Assembly: GCA_900312665.1 (NCBI GenBank)
Contig: ONZQ02000019.1
Coordinates: 372,001-436,000, forward strand
Source of the DNA: Cephalotrichum gorgonifer
Lineage: Eukaryota; Ascomycota; Sordariomycetes; Microascales; Microascaceae
Direction of reading: 5' to 3'
DNA: 64,000 nt
The notes beneath the pieces were generated by a model. The model had not been told where the DNA came from. It worked only from the letters and a program-made list of their open reading frames with translations, and did not search any database. Positions within the stretch are counted from its first letter, which is position 1; every line of letters begins with the position of its first letter. Made by a program: the position numbers and the translations under genes. Below, piece after piece: positions 12,568 through 23,220 of the stretch.

Positions 12568-13243
12568 GGTGAGGGGGCGAAAGGGTGAGAGGGTTTTGCA
12601 TTGCACAGATAGATATGAACAGTTTCCGGTTATCCAGCGTTTATATGAGAGTTTATGAGTACGGGTAGAGGGAGGGTGTGGGTCCATCCCCTTAAATAAA
12701 CATTTTTGAGAAGAAGATGTGACATGAGAGAGGTGAGAATGAGAAAGTGAAATTGGTTGATGTGATGTTTGTGATCTGTGGTTGTGAATTTGTAGAATGA
12801 ATGGTATAATGCAATGGTTTTGTGAGGGAGGGATGTATGTGGTCATGAATGTGGAGTTCGAAGCTTGTCAGAGTGAGTCTCTCTCCCTTTGCTCCTCCCC
12901 GCCTAAAAAAGGTTGCGATAACATTTTTGCTAAGCGTTAGCCAACATACATCTAGAGACTAAATTGAATCCACACTACACCACACCACACCACACACCAC
13001 ATATCCCTCCCTAAGAGCCGACACACTCTCCACAGGGTTTTCTTTTCTATATCTCTTCCTATTCTTTCTTTCTTTTTTTCTTCTGTATTTTTTTTGGAAG
13101 GGGGCTGCCCTGAAAACGAAGTCCGAGACGACGGGAGTGAGTGAGCTGGTCAAGCACAGGAGAGAGGGGGATAAAAAAAGAAGTGAAGAAGGGGGACGAG
13201 CAAGAAGGAAGGGACAAGGGTGAAACAAGAGGAAGAAAGAAAC
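12568..13243. other. Intergenic region between DOA1 and the SRR1 gene
   Basis: 676 bases with no gene on either strand. An AT-rich stretch near 12690-12850 probably holds the DOA1 polyadenylation region. A run of CCACAC repeats lies at about 12970-13000 and a T/C-rich tract at 13050-13090, then a purine-rich 5' leader of GGAAGAAAG type precedes the next start codon. Confidence 0.4.
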
Positions 13244-14811
13244 ATGTCAGAGTGGGAGACCATCAAGCCCAGGCGGCGGAACCGCCCCGTCGTGCCGGAC
13301 GTGAAGAAGCACCTGGGCAAGGCGGCGCTGTCGACGGCGGCGTCGGCGCCGGACACGAGGAGCGAGGAGGAGGTCGTGGCGGCGTTTGAGGGGCAGAGGG
13401 AGAGGTGGTGGGGGGTGTGGGGGCAGCTGAGGTGTGGGGGGGTGCTTGGGGAGATGATGGGGGTCGTGAGGGGGGATTTGGGGATTGGGATGGGGGAGGG
13501 TGCGGGTGAGGGGCGAGAGGACAAGGGGGAGGGTGAGAGGGTGAGGGAGAAGGGGGAGGATAAGAGCGAGGAGAATACCGAGGAGAAGAGATGGGAGAAT
13601 AACGAGGAGAAGAGCGAGAGGAAGGCCCAGGAGGAGGAGAAGACTGAGGAGAAACCCGAAGAGGAGAGCGAACAGAAGAACGAGGAGACGAGCAACAAGG
13701 CAGAGGAGACCACCGATGAGGCAGGCAAATCACTACCCGCCTCCCCAGACGCACCGATCCGCAGGACCAGCGCGGAACCAGAAGAACCAACCGAGCAGTC
13801 AACGTCGACCGGCCCATCTTCGACCGCACCAGCAGCGCCAGCGCCAGCGCCAGCAGAGACGGAAGGGAAGAAGCCCCGGCGGCGCGCGTCGGGGCTCTCG
13901 CACGCCGTCTGCCTCGGGCTCGGGACGTTCGAGGGCGAAGGGTGGGACTCGACCCGGCGGACGTGGATGCAGTACTTTGCGTTTCTGGCCATTGTCGAGG
14001 CTCTAGGTTTGTGTTATCCCCCCCTGTCTCATCATGTCCCTCATCCCGTCCTCCCCTTTCTTCTACACTCTCTACATCCCTTAACCCCTTCTTCCGTCTC
14101 ATCCCCCCTTTTCTCTCGCCCCTAACCGCTGCATCACACACTCTTCTCAGTTACTCAAAGCTAACCCCTACCCCCAAAACAGACCCCACCCTCCCAACCC
14201 TCTTCCAGGACCCGGCCTTCACGCAGGCAGACAAGACCTTCCTCGCCTCCCGCGGCCACACCGTCGTCGAGTCACCCGCGGCCTTCGAGGCCGTCGCGGC
14301 CGACCCCGCGGGCTCCGTCGTCGTGGGCTTCCACCTCTACGTGCCCGTGTACCGGCAGGCGCTGGGGTGGAGGGGGCCCGAGGAAGGCGGGGAGAAGGAG
14401 GGAGAAGGAGGAGGTGGCGAGGGGGAGACGCCGAGGGTTTTCGTGGGGACGGGGTGGGATGATTGGGATCGGTAAGTTCTGTTCTTTTCTTCTCTTCTCT
14501 TTTCTTTTTTTTTTCATCTTTCTTCCCCCCTTTGCCTTACTCGGCCCTTTCATATAACCCCCGTCCGCCCCTTCTTCTTCTCCCCCTTCCCGCCTCGCCA
14601 CAAATCTCCTCTATCACTTCATCCCCTCCCAGAAGACTTCGCTAACAAGAGACACCCCAAAAGAGTCAACAAAGGCGACGAGCTCCCCGCGCTAAAGAAG
14701 ATGCACGCGACCTACAGGAGCGAGCCCCTTCCGCAGGATCAGCAGGCCATCGGCACCTTTTCCTCCACGAGGATCTACTGGCTGCCCTCGGCGCGCGCGG
14801 GAAGTAAGTAG
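13244..14811 (+). CDS. SRR1-domain protein with a Glu/Lys-rich insertion
   Basis: 399 residues from exons 13244-14006, 14183-14471 and 14664-14811. The N-terminus (MSEWETIKPRRRNRPVV) and the core (HAVCLGLGTF at about residue 222, YFAFLAIVEAL, FQDPAFTQADKTFL) fit the SRR1-like domain, named after Arabidopsis SENSITIVITY TO RED LIGHT REDUCED 1; yeast Ber1 is a relative. Biochemical function is unknown in fungi. Residues about 86-215 form a low-complexity Glu/Lys then Pro/Ala insertion between the two parts. The last intron ends at an AAAAG acceptor with CTAAC 17-22 bases before it; the more obvious CCCAG upstream brings an immediate stop. The C-terminus (STRIYWLPS) matches the family. A longer last exon is possible, because the stop overlaps a GTAAGT. 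Confidence 0.82.
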
Positions 14812-15022
14812 CACCGTCTACTGGGGCCGAGTTCTTAAAACAAAAGTCAGCCCAAAGAAAGAAGAAATGAAAGGGAAGGAAAAGGCGGGATAAAATCATG
14901 AGTTTCCACGACTGCCTTCTAATGCATACAAGTACACGGGTATAAAAATACAGGAGCAACCTCTCCTCTCTCCTCTCCCTCTCTCCTCCCCTTAAGAAAT
15001 GCTAGAACCTGGCCCCTCCCCC

Positions 15023-16272
15023 CTAATCACCAGTGCTAAAGTAATAATTCTCCCAGAGGTACTCGTAATCCTCCAGTATCCCCCCCAAAACCCCCGGCAC
15101 CCTCCCCTTCACCCCCTCCACGACGCCCCTCACCACCCCCTCGTAGAACGGGCCCCTCATGGCCCACCACCCCATCCCCCACCCCCTCCGCCTCCACTCG
15201 TCCCTCTCCAGCGCTGTGGTCCTCAGCCCCCTCTCCCGCAGCTGCCTCGCCGCCACCTCCACCGCCAGCCCCGCCGCCCACGGCGCCCACGACCGCCTCC
15301 TCTTCTCGGCGGGCGTCATCGCCAGACCCGCCGCGTACACCACGGGCGCGAGTATGTGCAGCACCTCGGCCGCCTGCCCGGACCCGCGGAGCCGGTTCAA
15401 TAGCTTCGCGGCCGGCTTGATGTCGTCCGGCGAAAGGACCCGCGAGAGGAGGTACCCCGTAATGTCGCCCGCCGACGGGAGCGACGGCAGGTCCATGCCC
15501 GTCCTCGGCATCCTCCACTCCCTCTCGTGCGGCTTCTTCTTCCCGCCGCCGGGCTCGCCCCGGCCCGGGAGCAGCCCGCCCAGCTCGCCCTCCTCTTCCC
15601 CTGCGTCGTACTCCTCCTCCTCCTCCTCCTCCTCCGGCGGCGGCTGCGGCGCCTCCCGCTCGGGAAGGACCGGTTCGACGATGCTCCGGCCTCTAGTGAT
15701 GCGCATCAGCAGCAGCCGGCACGCCGCCTTGACAACTTCGAGAAACACCACGACGCGCCAGCGCGCCCGCTCGCCGCCCCGCCTCTTTGCCGCCATCTCG
15801 AGCAGGAGCTCCGTGTACCGCACCATCTGCAGCAGGAGCGCCGCGCGCCGGTACAGCGCGCTCCGCGCGGCCCAGAACCGCGTGTACCGCGCGTGCGGGG
15901 AGGGCGCGCGGGGGCTGGTGGTGGGGACGGCGCGCGAGAGGAGGGTGTCGTGGTAGAGCGACAGGAGCTGGACGGAGGAGTGGACTGTCTCGGAGGCGAT
16001 TTCGGCGTCGCGGAAGCGGCCTGGGTGGGGGAGGGGGATTCGTGTTAGCTAGGAGGAAGAGGGGAGAGGGAGAAAGAGAGGGGAAAGGGGGGACGAAGCT
16101 CACCAGGGATGATATACGTCAGGCTCCTAAGCGCGCTCTCGATCTGCGACACCTGCCCCGCGTTCTTCGCGATGAAGTCGTCGTACATGTGCAGCCACTT
16201 GGGCGGCAGCGAGAGCACCGCGCCGGCGGCCCCAGAGCGCCGCGCCGGCGTTTCTTTGGACATGGCCACCAT
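15023..16272 (-). CDS. PEX16: Peroxin Pex16, peroxisomal membrane biogenesis protein
   Basis: 388 residues from two exons, 16272-16104 and 16020-15023; the 83-base intron contains GCTAACAC. ATG 16263 is a second possible start three codons in. The N-terminal YDDFIAKNAGQVSQIESALRSL and the segment around FIPGRFRD (here TYIIPGRFRDAEIASETVHSS) are characteristic of Pex16. The central region has hydrophobic helices and an Arg-rich stretch, and the C-terminus (GGILEDYEYLWENYYFSTGD) closes on the expected Tyr-rich end. Pex16 acts in targeting peroxisomal membrane proteins and in peroxisome formation. A poly-Glu tract (eight Glu, nt 15610-15635) sits in a loop. It ends 211 bases from the convergent SRR1 gene. 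Confidence 0.93.
15608..15637. repeat. Trinucleotide repeat (CTC)n coding for poly-Glu in PEX16
   Basis: About nine CTC/TCC units on the plus strand encode consecutive glutamates in Pex16 on the minus strand. Length variation here would keep the reading frame. Confidence 0.85.
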
Positions 16273-17190
16273 TTCGAATTCCCTGCCCCCGATTTGGCGG
16301 GTTGTTTCAGGCGAGGGCAGTAGCGTTCGGGGGAGCGCAGGTGTTTATAAAATAGACAAGATAAATAGAAGAAAGTCGGAATGAATGGAGGCGGTATTAG
16401 AAATTAGAAAGACGGAGGAGGTAAAAGATGCTGGAGCGGAACTCGGTGCTCAATGCGGCGTAAGTTGCTTGCATGGAGGACCTGACCCGGAACAGGTTGT
16501 TGCGGCTGGCTGGCTGGCCTGAGCTGAGCCGAGGCAGGATGCGGTAATGGTCTGGGTGGGTGCACAGGGAGCTGGCGCTTACTAAGATGTAAGCTTCCCC
16601 ACGCACGTGCAAGAGCTTGTCCGGGGGTGGTCCCGTCCCCACCGCCAATATACTTTGGTACCTGATGCAGCATGTGAAACTCTCAGTCACTCCACACAAG
16701 GAGTCCGTCCTCGCGGAGAACGAAATGTGGAATGCAAGACCAGAGCACAGCTACCCGGTCACCCTTTGACCGGAAACACATTTCGCCCTCGATCCCCAAT
16801 GACAACTCGTCGCAAACCATGCCAGCGACATTGCAACCCCAGCCCCTCCAACCCGGAATGCATTTTATTATCCATCCGATAAACATGACTATGACTTCGA
16901 CCCTGACTCTGACCCTGACTCCTACATCTCTCCTCCGTATTAGTACATCCCGAGCCATATATCCGTGATATGCTGCTTTGACGACAACAATGCATCTGCC
17001 CAGCCTCGCGTATAGAAAGCAACGTAACTAGCTCCCAATTAATAAGAAAAAAATATGGGTATGCTGTGTGTTCCCACCCCGTTCAGCGCCTGTGCAGAAG
17101 AAAAAGTCCTACTAGCCGTAGAGAAGAGACCCGACTCTTCCCTTCCCACTTCACTTTCCCTCCACCCCCGCAAGCACAAACCGCAGACGC
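16273..17190. other. Intergenic region between PEX16 and the Zn2Cys6 gene
   Basis: No gene is seen on either strand. It contains the PEX16 promoter side and the 3' flank of the transcription-factor gene. A short imperfect tandem of CTGACT/CTGACC lies at about 16897-16922. Confidence 0.4.
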
Positions 17191-20100
17191 CTATATAAAC
17201 TCGAACCCCGCATCGAAGAGGTCCTGCCCAGTCGGCAGCATCGGTCTCCCCTGCAGCGGAAACGGCCAGAAGAGCGGGTTATCAGACGGCATCGCCGCTC
17301 CCGCTCCCGTCCCCGCTCCTGCTCCCGTGTCCTGTACCCCAGGGGGAATCACAGTGCCCGCGGGCGTACCCCACGCGCATATGACGTCTTCGAGCTGCAC
17401 GTTGGGCGCGAAGAAGTTGAGGCTCGACGTGTACGGCTTCACGAGTCTAGCCGCGCTGCTGTCGTCATTCTCCTTGCCCTTCCCCTTTTCTTTCTCCTTC
17501 TTTTCCCTTTCCCTCTCTCTCTCATTCTCCTTGTCCATCTCCTTCTCCGTATCCAGCTCCATCTCCTGGTCCTGCTGCTTTTCTTTCTCCTTCTCCACGT
17601 CCACGTCCACCTCCATCTCCTGCTCCTGCTCCTGCTCCTGCTCCTTGTCTATTCCCGTTTCCTCCTCCTTCTGCTTTTCCTTCTCCTTCTCCATGTCCTT
17701 TTCCATTCCACTCCCCTCCTCATTTTCCTTCTCCTCGCGGTCCACATCGACGTCGAGGTTCCACCTCTTCGCTAGGTACCTCAGGATGTTGAGTGCCTGC
17801 TGCGCAAAGTGGTGGCACGGCGCCATCTCCGCCAGGTCGGTTATTCCCTGCCGTATGGCCTCTAAGACGCGCGGGTCCGACGTGGAGGACGGCGCCTGCC
17901 GGGGAATGCCCAGGTCCCGCTCCGTCCCCTCCGTCGACGACGACCCGCCTCGCGAGGAGTGCTCGCGCGGGTGCGAGGCAGTATCGAGCTCGGACCGGGG
18001 CGTGGATGCTGCTATAGCCATGTGCATGATGGCCGACGTGAGGACGAAATACGGGACGAACGACGGGGTCCGCCGGAGTGTATAGAGCTGCGCGTAAGAG
18101 CGGAGCAGGCTCTGGATGGCGTCGGCCGCCTGGCAGCACACGTCACGGGGCAAGACCGTCGAGTTGATGATCTTTAGCTTGATGAGCGGTCGGAAGAGGA
18201 GTAGTATCGCGAAATGATAGTACATGCTGCGATTGGGACATGCTTAGTTCGTAGTCTCTTCCTGGGGGACCTTTGGGAAGACTTCTGGCCGGGGGCAGAA
18301 AAGAAAGAAAAAAAACAAGGGCGGCCCTTACTGAGCAAAGAGTACGGCCGGCGTAAAGTTCTGCCCGAGCCTCAGCACATCGGGTATCTGGCCGTACCAA
18401 TTCAGGTACTGTGTGTATATGCCCAGGAGATCCCGGCTCGTCAGCGGCCGCCCGGGCGAGTGGAATATGTAGAGAGACTGGTGGACGAGCTCGCTCAGCT
18501 CGCAGAAGCACTTGTATACCGACCGCACGTTGGAAGGCTGCACGCAGGACCGCTGCAGCGTAGCACCTAGTGAATGTGTGAGGGAGCGTTCTATTGATGG
18601 GATTTCTTTTTCAGCTGGGTGGATCGCTGAACCGAGGCAAGGGTAGATAGATGGACACGAACCGTCGTCTGTGTACGGGATCCATATGGACGACTCGATA
18701 ACGCCAATGATGACCGGTTTTGGGGGTAGATGCACCACGAACGAGCACTGAGGCAACGACCCCGTCGCGAGTGACCACGCGCTGTAAAGAGTTAGCATTC
18801 ATACTCGCTCAATAACCCACCCAGACTGGTGTTGGCCTCTTGTCTCACGGCCCTCGCAAAGACCGGGGGGGAAAAAGGAAAAAAAAGGGCCGGGGGGGGG
18901 GGGAGGTGACTTACTGGTCCAGCGCAAATGCCCCCCAAAAGGTCGCTGCCTGCACCGCGACCTCGTCCTCGTCGCCCGTCCCGTCGTTCAGATGCAGCCC
19001 CATCTCCACCGCGATCCGTATGCTCTGTCCGGCGTAGTACCAGCTCTCCGAGTCCCGCCCGCAGCTGGCCTCCCGGATGGCCATGATGCCCAGGGCCTGG
19101 ATCGTCGTGAGGCTGCAGTGGTCCTGCTCCTGGTGGTACAGCCCCAGGCTCTCCTTGAAGAAGTGGTCCCCCGACGTGTGCGGGTCCATCGGGTTCGAGC
19201 GCGTGTTCGGCTTCGTCGAGAAGCGGCACCCCAGGGCAAGGAGCGCGCTGACGAGCATCGGCGAGCAGTACCTGCGCCTGCCTTCCCTGAAGTCCTTGAG
19301 GAAGTGCTCCTTGCTCAGCGACGCGAACGTCGGGTACTCCCAGCAGAAGTAGAGCGAGAGGAGGTGCTCCACCAGGTCGAGGTCCGATGTGAGGTTGGTC
19401 CATGTCGCCGCGGGCGACTTGTTGTACGGCGGCACCTCCGGCGGCACCTCCGGCGGCACTTCCAGCGGCGACAGCACCTGGTCGAGCCAGCGGTACCGCG
19501 TGCCAAACTCGGGCTGCGCGCTGTCCCGCACCCACGAGCCGACGCGAGAGGACGGCTGGCTAGCGTCCGTCACCCAGCCCATGCCGGCCGCGCGTGAGTC
19601 GCCGGCAGTCGAGACTCCACCCTGGGAGTGCGAGGGCAAGTTCCACGGACTAGGCTGGCCCTGCTCCATCCTATGCTGGCCCTGCTCCGTCCTGTGCGGG
19701 CCATGCTCCATCTCGGACGTTCTCAGAGGCGGGATATGGCCATGCTGAGGAGGAGGCTGCAACTGCGCTTGGTAGTGACCAAGGGTGGGACTGACAGTGG
19801 ATTGGCTACTCACACTGAGGCCTAGGGACGACACACTCCCCCTTGGCCCAGACTGCGTGAAGCCTAGCGCAGAGATACCCGGGTCGGTAGGCTGTGGGTG
19901 GGAGGGCTGTGCCCTGTTTTCGGAGGACGCCAAGTCGCCAAGCCAGTTCGAGATGACCTCCACGCTCTGCCCACGCTGCAGCCGGTCGAGCACGTCCTGC
20001 CAGAGCTCGGGCCGCACAAGCGCCGCGAGGACCCGGTCGTTGACCTGCTTGCGCTGTCGGAGCTGCTCGAGTTCGGTGCGCAGGGTGTCCTTGGACTGAC

Positions 20101-20518
20101 GGATGGGGACCTCGTAGACACATCTCACGTCCCCTTGCGATTTACATCGGCCACAGGGGTTCAGACCGTCACACTATAAGCGGGGGAAGAAGGGGAGAGG
20201 AGGGGGAGAATGTCAGCCCACCCGTTTTGCTGTCTGACAAGCCGGGGAAAAAAGTACGGGGGGGCTACGAGGGGATACCTGTGCTTGACTGGTGTTGGGA
20301 TTTCCTACTTTCGCGCGCTTCTTTCTGCACTCTGTGCATGCCGTAGGCGTCACTATGCCATGGCCTCTTCTCCGTCTAGATAGCTGTTGGGCAGGACCCG
20401 GTGGGCCCCGAGACCCCGCCCCCGGAGATGCCGTCGTCGCGGCAGGTGGCGGAGAAGGGTGGGAGGGGCCAGATGCGGAAGTCGACGGTCGTGACAGGTG
20501 GTCATCGGTATCTTCCAT
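17191..20518 (-). CDS. Zn2Cys6 fungal-specific transcription factor (NirA-like)
   Basis: 952 residues from five exons: 20518-20309, 20173-18915, 18781-18663, 18566-18332, 18226-17191; all joins keep frame. The zinc cluster is completed across the first intron: CTECRKKRAK then CDGLNPCGRCKSQGDVRC, giving C-X2-C-X6-C-X5-C-X2-C-X7-C at about residues 61-88. A Glu/Gln/Arg-rich linker and coiled-coil-like segment follow, then the fungal-specific transcription-factor middle domain, with LLSLYFCWEYPTFASLS, RIAVEMGLH and FWGAFALDHAWSLATGSLPQ. This composition resembles the group often auto-named nirA/nit-4, but the regulated pathway cannot be told. Residues about 767-860 are a Lys/Glu/Gln repeat, unusual for the family. 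Intron 2 carries a run of 12 C just after its donor. Confidence 0.9.
17470..17755. repeat. CTC/TTC-rich imperfect repeat inside the Zn2Cys6 gene
   Basis: A polypyrimidine tract of about 285 bases on the plus strand, made of imperfect CTC, TTC and CTG units. It is read on the minus strand as Lys/Glu/Gln-rich protein (EKEKEKQKEEE, EQEQEQEQEMEV). It stays in frame, and unrelated normal sequence resumes after it. Confidence 0.85.
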
Positions 20519-22779
20519 GGTCCCAGGCCGGGATAAAACCGGCCCAGGTTAAGGATGCGGTTGGATTATCCCTCCCCTCTACGGCGCACTATGAACACTA
20601 GACGAGGGCGGGCTGCCGTGAGAGGACCGATGTCCGTGATTAGGTCTTGGACAGTAGCCTGTAGAGGAAGCAGGATGGAAGCTGGGGAGATCGAAGAGCA
20701 CCGGTGCCCATGATTGAGTAGAGCAGTTTCGAAGGGAAGAGGGGAAGTGTAGATGGATATAGGCCTCACCCAGGTCAAACAGTGAGAGGACCGCCCTGCC
20801 AGAGACGCGGAATGGGGGCTCGCTCGGACGTTGCGCTCGCGCGAGGGAAGTGATGTGAATTCAGTGAGCTCGGTTTCGCAGGGGTGGATGAGCTCCAGGC
20901 TGGCGCTCGTTGACGTGGGAGCGTATTATTGGGGACGATCTTCCTGGTAATAGGATGACCCCAATCCGGTTAATGCAGGCACTTACCTCCTCCCGGTAGC
21001 TCGGAGGGACGATAGGCAATACAATTGTAGAATCGAGCAGAACAAGAAAGGTAAAGGTATAGCTCGGGGTTATCTCACGACGAGAGCTTGCTGCTATATT
21101 AGGTAATGTATGGTGAGTGCTCGTAACTGACTGGGCCAAGCTCCCAAGGTGACAGGCATGTACCAGTACCGCCTTTTCATCCCCCGCACGTACAGGGAAA
21201 AAAAAGCAAGGAAATGGACAATTCGAGAGGAGAGGTCCGAATCATGGGTTAAATGAGTACATAGGGCGGTGAAACAATTAACTAGGCAAGAAAGATGAAG
21301 CTAGGGAGGAGGGTTTGAAGGGATATATTAGAAAAGAGCCAGAGGATTCAACAATTATGGAACGTGTGATCTTGCCAACATGAAGGGTAGGCACGCCTGA
21401 CAATCGTATGTACCACCACCTACCTATCCATCACAAGATCACACACATAGAGGTAGTATTAATGCAAATAAAATGCAAGTACGAGTATATAATGCCTGCA
21501 CAGTGGGAAGGCGCCCGACCTGGGTATGATGTGATAAGTATGTTTTTTGGGTCCGCTAGGCTGTACTACGAATGCGGACAAGTACTCGAGAAACAGTACT
21601 TGCATTACCCGGCTGGGCGCTTCCTTCTCCAAATATACGAGTACGAGTACAGCCCACGCGCTTGAAGATGTTGGCCCAGAGACATACTTGGTACAAGTAC
21701 TCTGAATGGAACCCCCAGCTGCAGCCCCTCCCCCGGCCCGAAACAAAAAGGTTAATACATACAGGGTGACCAAAGCCAATGGGCTCGTGTTCCGGTGAGC
21801 GTTCGGACTGTATTAGTCGTGAAGGGCGAGCTCAGCAAGCCTCAAACTTAAAACCGTTGGGGCGGACGCATCAAGAGGACCCACCTGATGCTCAGCTACC
21901 TTCCAATGTGGCGTTTATGGGATGGAAAGACTTCCATCTAGATGGACTCACATCCGCGCGATTGCGCTAGCGCTGTCATTCGCTTGGCGTCGTCGGATGA
22001 AGTTTATATTGGGGTTGTGAAAATGTGCCGGTGCCCAGTTTGGGTTACATGTATTAGTACTCCTTTAGGTTTGCTTGCTTGACCTGTAGTATGGAGAAAG
22101 GACGCTTACTCGAATTTGAAGTCGGATGGATGTGGTGGGGTTGGTTCTCAACTTCCGATTGGGATAAGACAAGCTCCTTCCCTCATGCATAATCGGCGAG
22201 GTAATAATACATGTCTGATATGTACATCTAATGAATGCATCAGCTCTCGCTCCAGAGCATCGATCATTACATGTATGAACCACCACGGGTACATAATGGT
22301 ATCCCGGGACGCCATGCTCGAGTGCGAGTGCGAGTAATTCTACGACTCCTTCAGCGAATATTTGTGGCGCTGTCCATGTCTCCCCCGTATCCGATGTCTG
22401 AAAAGGGTTTATTATGAGCGCTCGGCTGTATACATGTACTTCTAAACCCGACGCCCATCCAGATCTATACCATGCTTCGCTAGTATCTGATATCGATACA
22501 GAACCAGTCCTCTCTCTCTACCCGGCCTCCGCGAGACTCGCTCGTCCAATCCCGCCGCATGGGTAATCATGCCTCGTCTCGGCCGGCTCCCATCCCTCGA
22601 CTGTTTGCCTGTCCATACGTCTAACGTCGGTCGTCCGGGGAGTGAACAAGATACAAGCAGACAAGCCGGGCCTTCCACAAAAACACAGGACGGGAGGAAA
22701 GAAGCAAAGCAAAGAAAAGCAAAATTAAAACAAAGAGAAAGAAAAGAACCCGACGCCGTGCCCCCGCCGCTAATGCTTC
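20519..22779. other. 2.3 kb intergenic region upstream of the Zn2Cys6 gene
   Basis: No supported gene. The part from 20519 to about 21140 is the likely promoter of the transcription factor. At 21400-21720 there is a cluster of short GTACGAGTA, AAGTACTC and TACTTG motifs like those in the two long gene-poor stretches further right. The minus-strand frame 22442-23125 overlaps the STRAP extension in another frame and is not called. Confidence 0.45.
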
Positions 22780-23220
22780 TTAACACGCCGACTCTGCACC
22801 CGGATTTTGTCCCCCTCGCTGCTGCCGCTCCTCCACGGCTGTGCCATCTGATGATTCTTCGCATCCTTCTCCCCCTCGTCCTCCTCCTTGCTCTTGTCCC
22901 CACCCCCCTCCTTCTCCTTCTCCTTGTTCTTGTTCTTCTCGCCTCCCTTCTTGTTCCCCCCCCTTCGAGCGGTCCGTAACACGGGTGCCCTCCCCGCCAA
23001 CTTTGTTTCGGGGGGTGTTTTCCGATGACGCAGCTTGAACCCTGGCCACACGTTTCTTCGCGGCGGCGGCCGACTCGCTGCCATTGCCATCGGGCTTGAC
23101 TTCCCCGGTCGGCGCCCCCGGGCACGGCGATCTGGGCTCAAGCATCGGGGAGCGTTCGGGCGTGCACATGCCGCCGCTGACCAGGGGGTCTGAGGCGCTT
23201 CCGCTGCCGGGCGTGTCCTT
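22780..23220 (-). other. Open in-frame extension after the STRAP stop codon
   Basis: After TAG 23223-23221 the STRAP frame stays open for 146 codons, to TAA 22782-22780. The first half has coding-like codon use (KDTPGSGSASDPLVSGG, CTPERSPMLEP); the second half is Gly/Glu/Gln-rich and simple. It could be a C-terminal tail lost by one nonsense change, translation beyond the stop at low level, or 3' untranslated sequence that is open by composition. The sequence alone cannot decide between these. Confidence 0.4.

Noticed and set aside
12366..12601. Pro/Ser-rich minus-strand frame
   Set aside because: Antisense shadow of the G-rich last exon of DOA1.
22442..23125. 227-codon minus-strand frame
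   Set aside because: Out of frame with STRAP and its extension, and made mostly of Arg/Gly from the shadow of a repeat.
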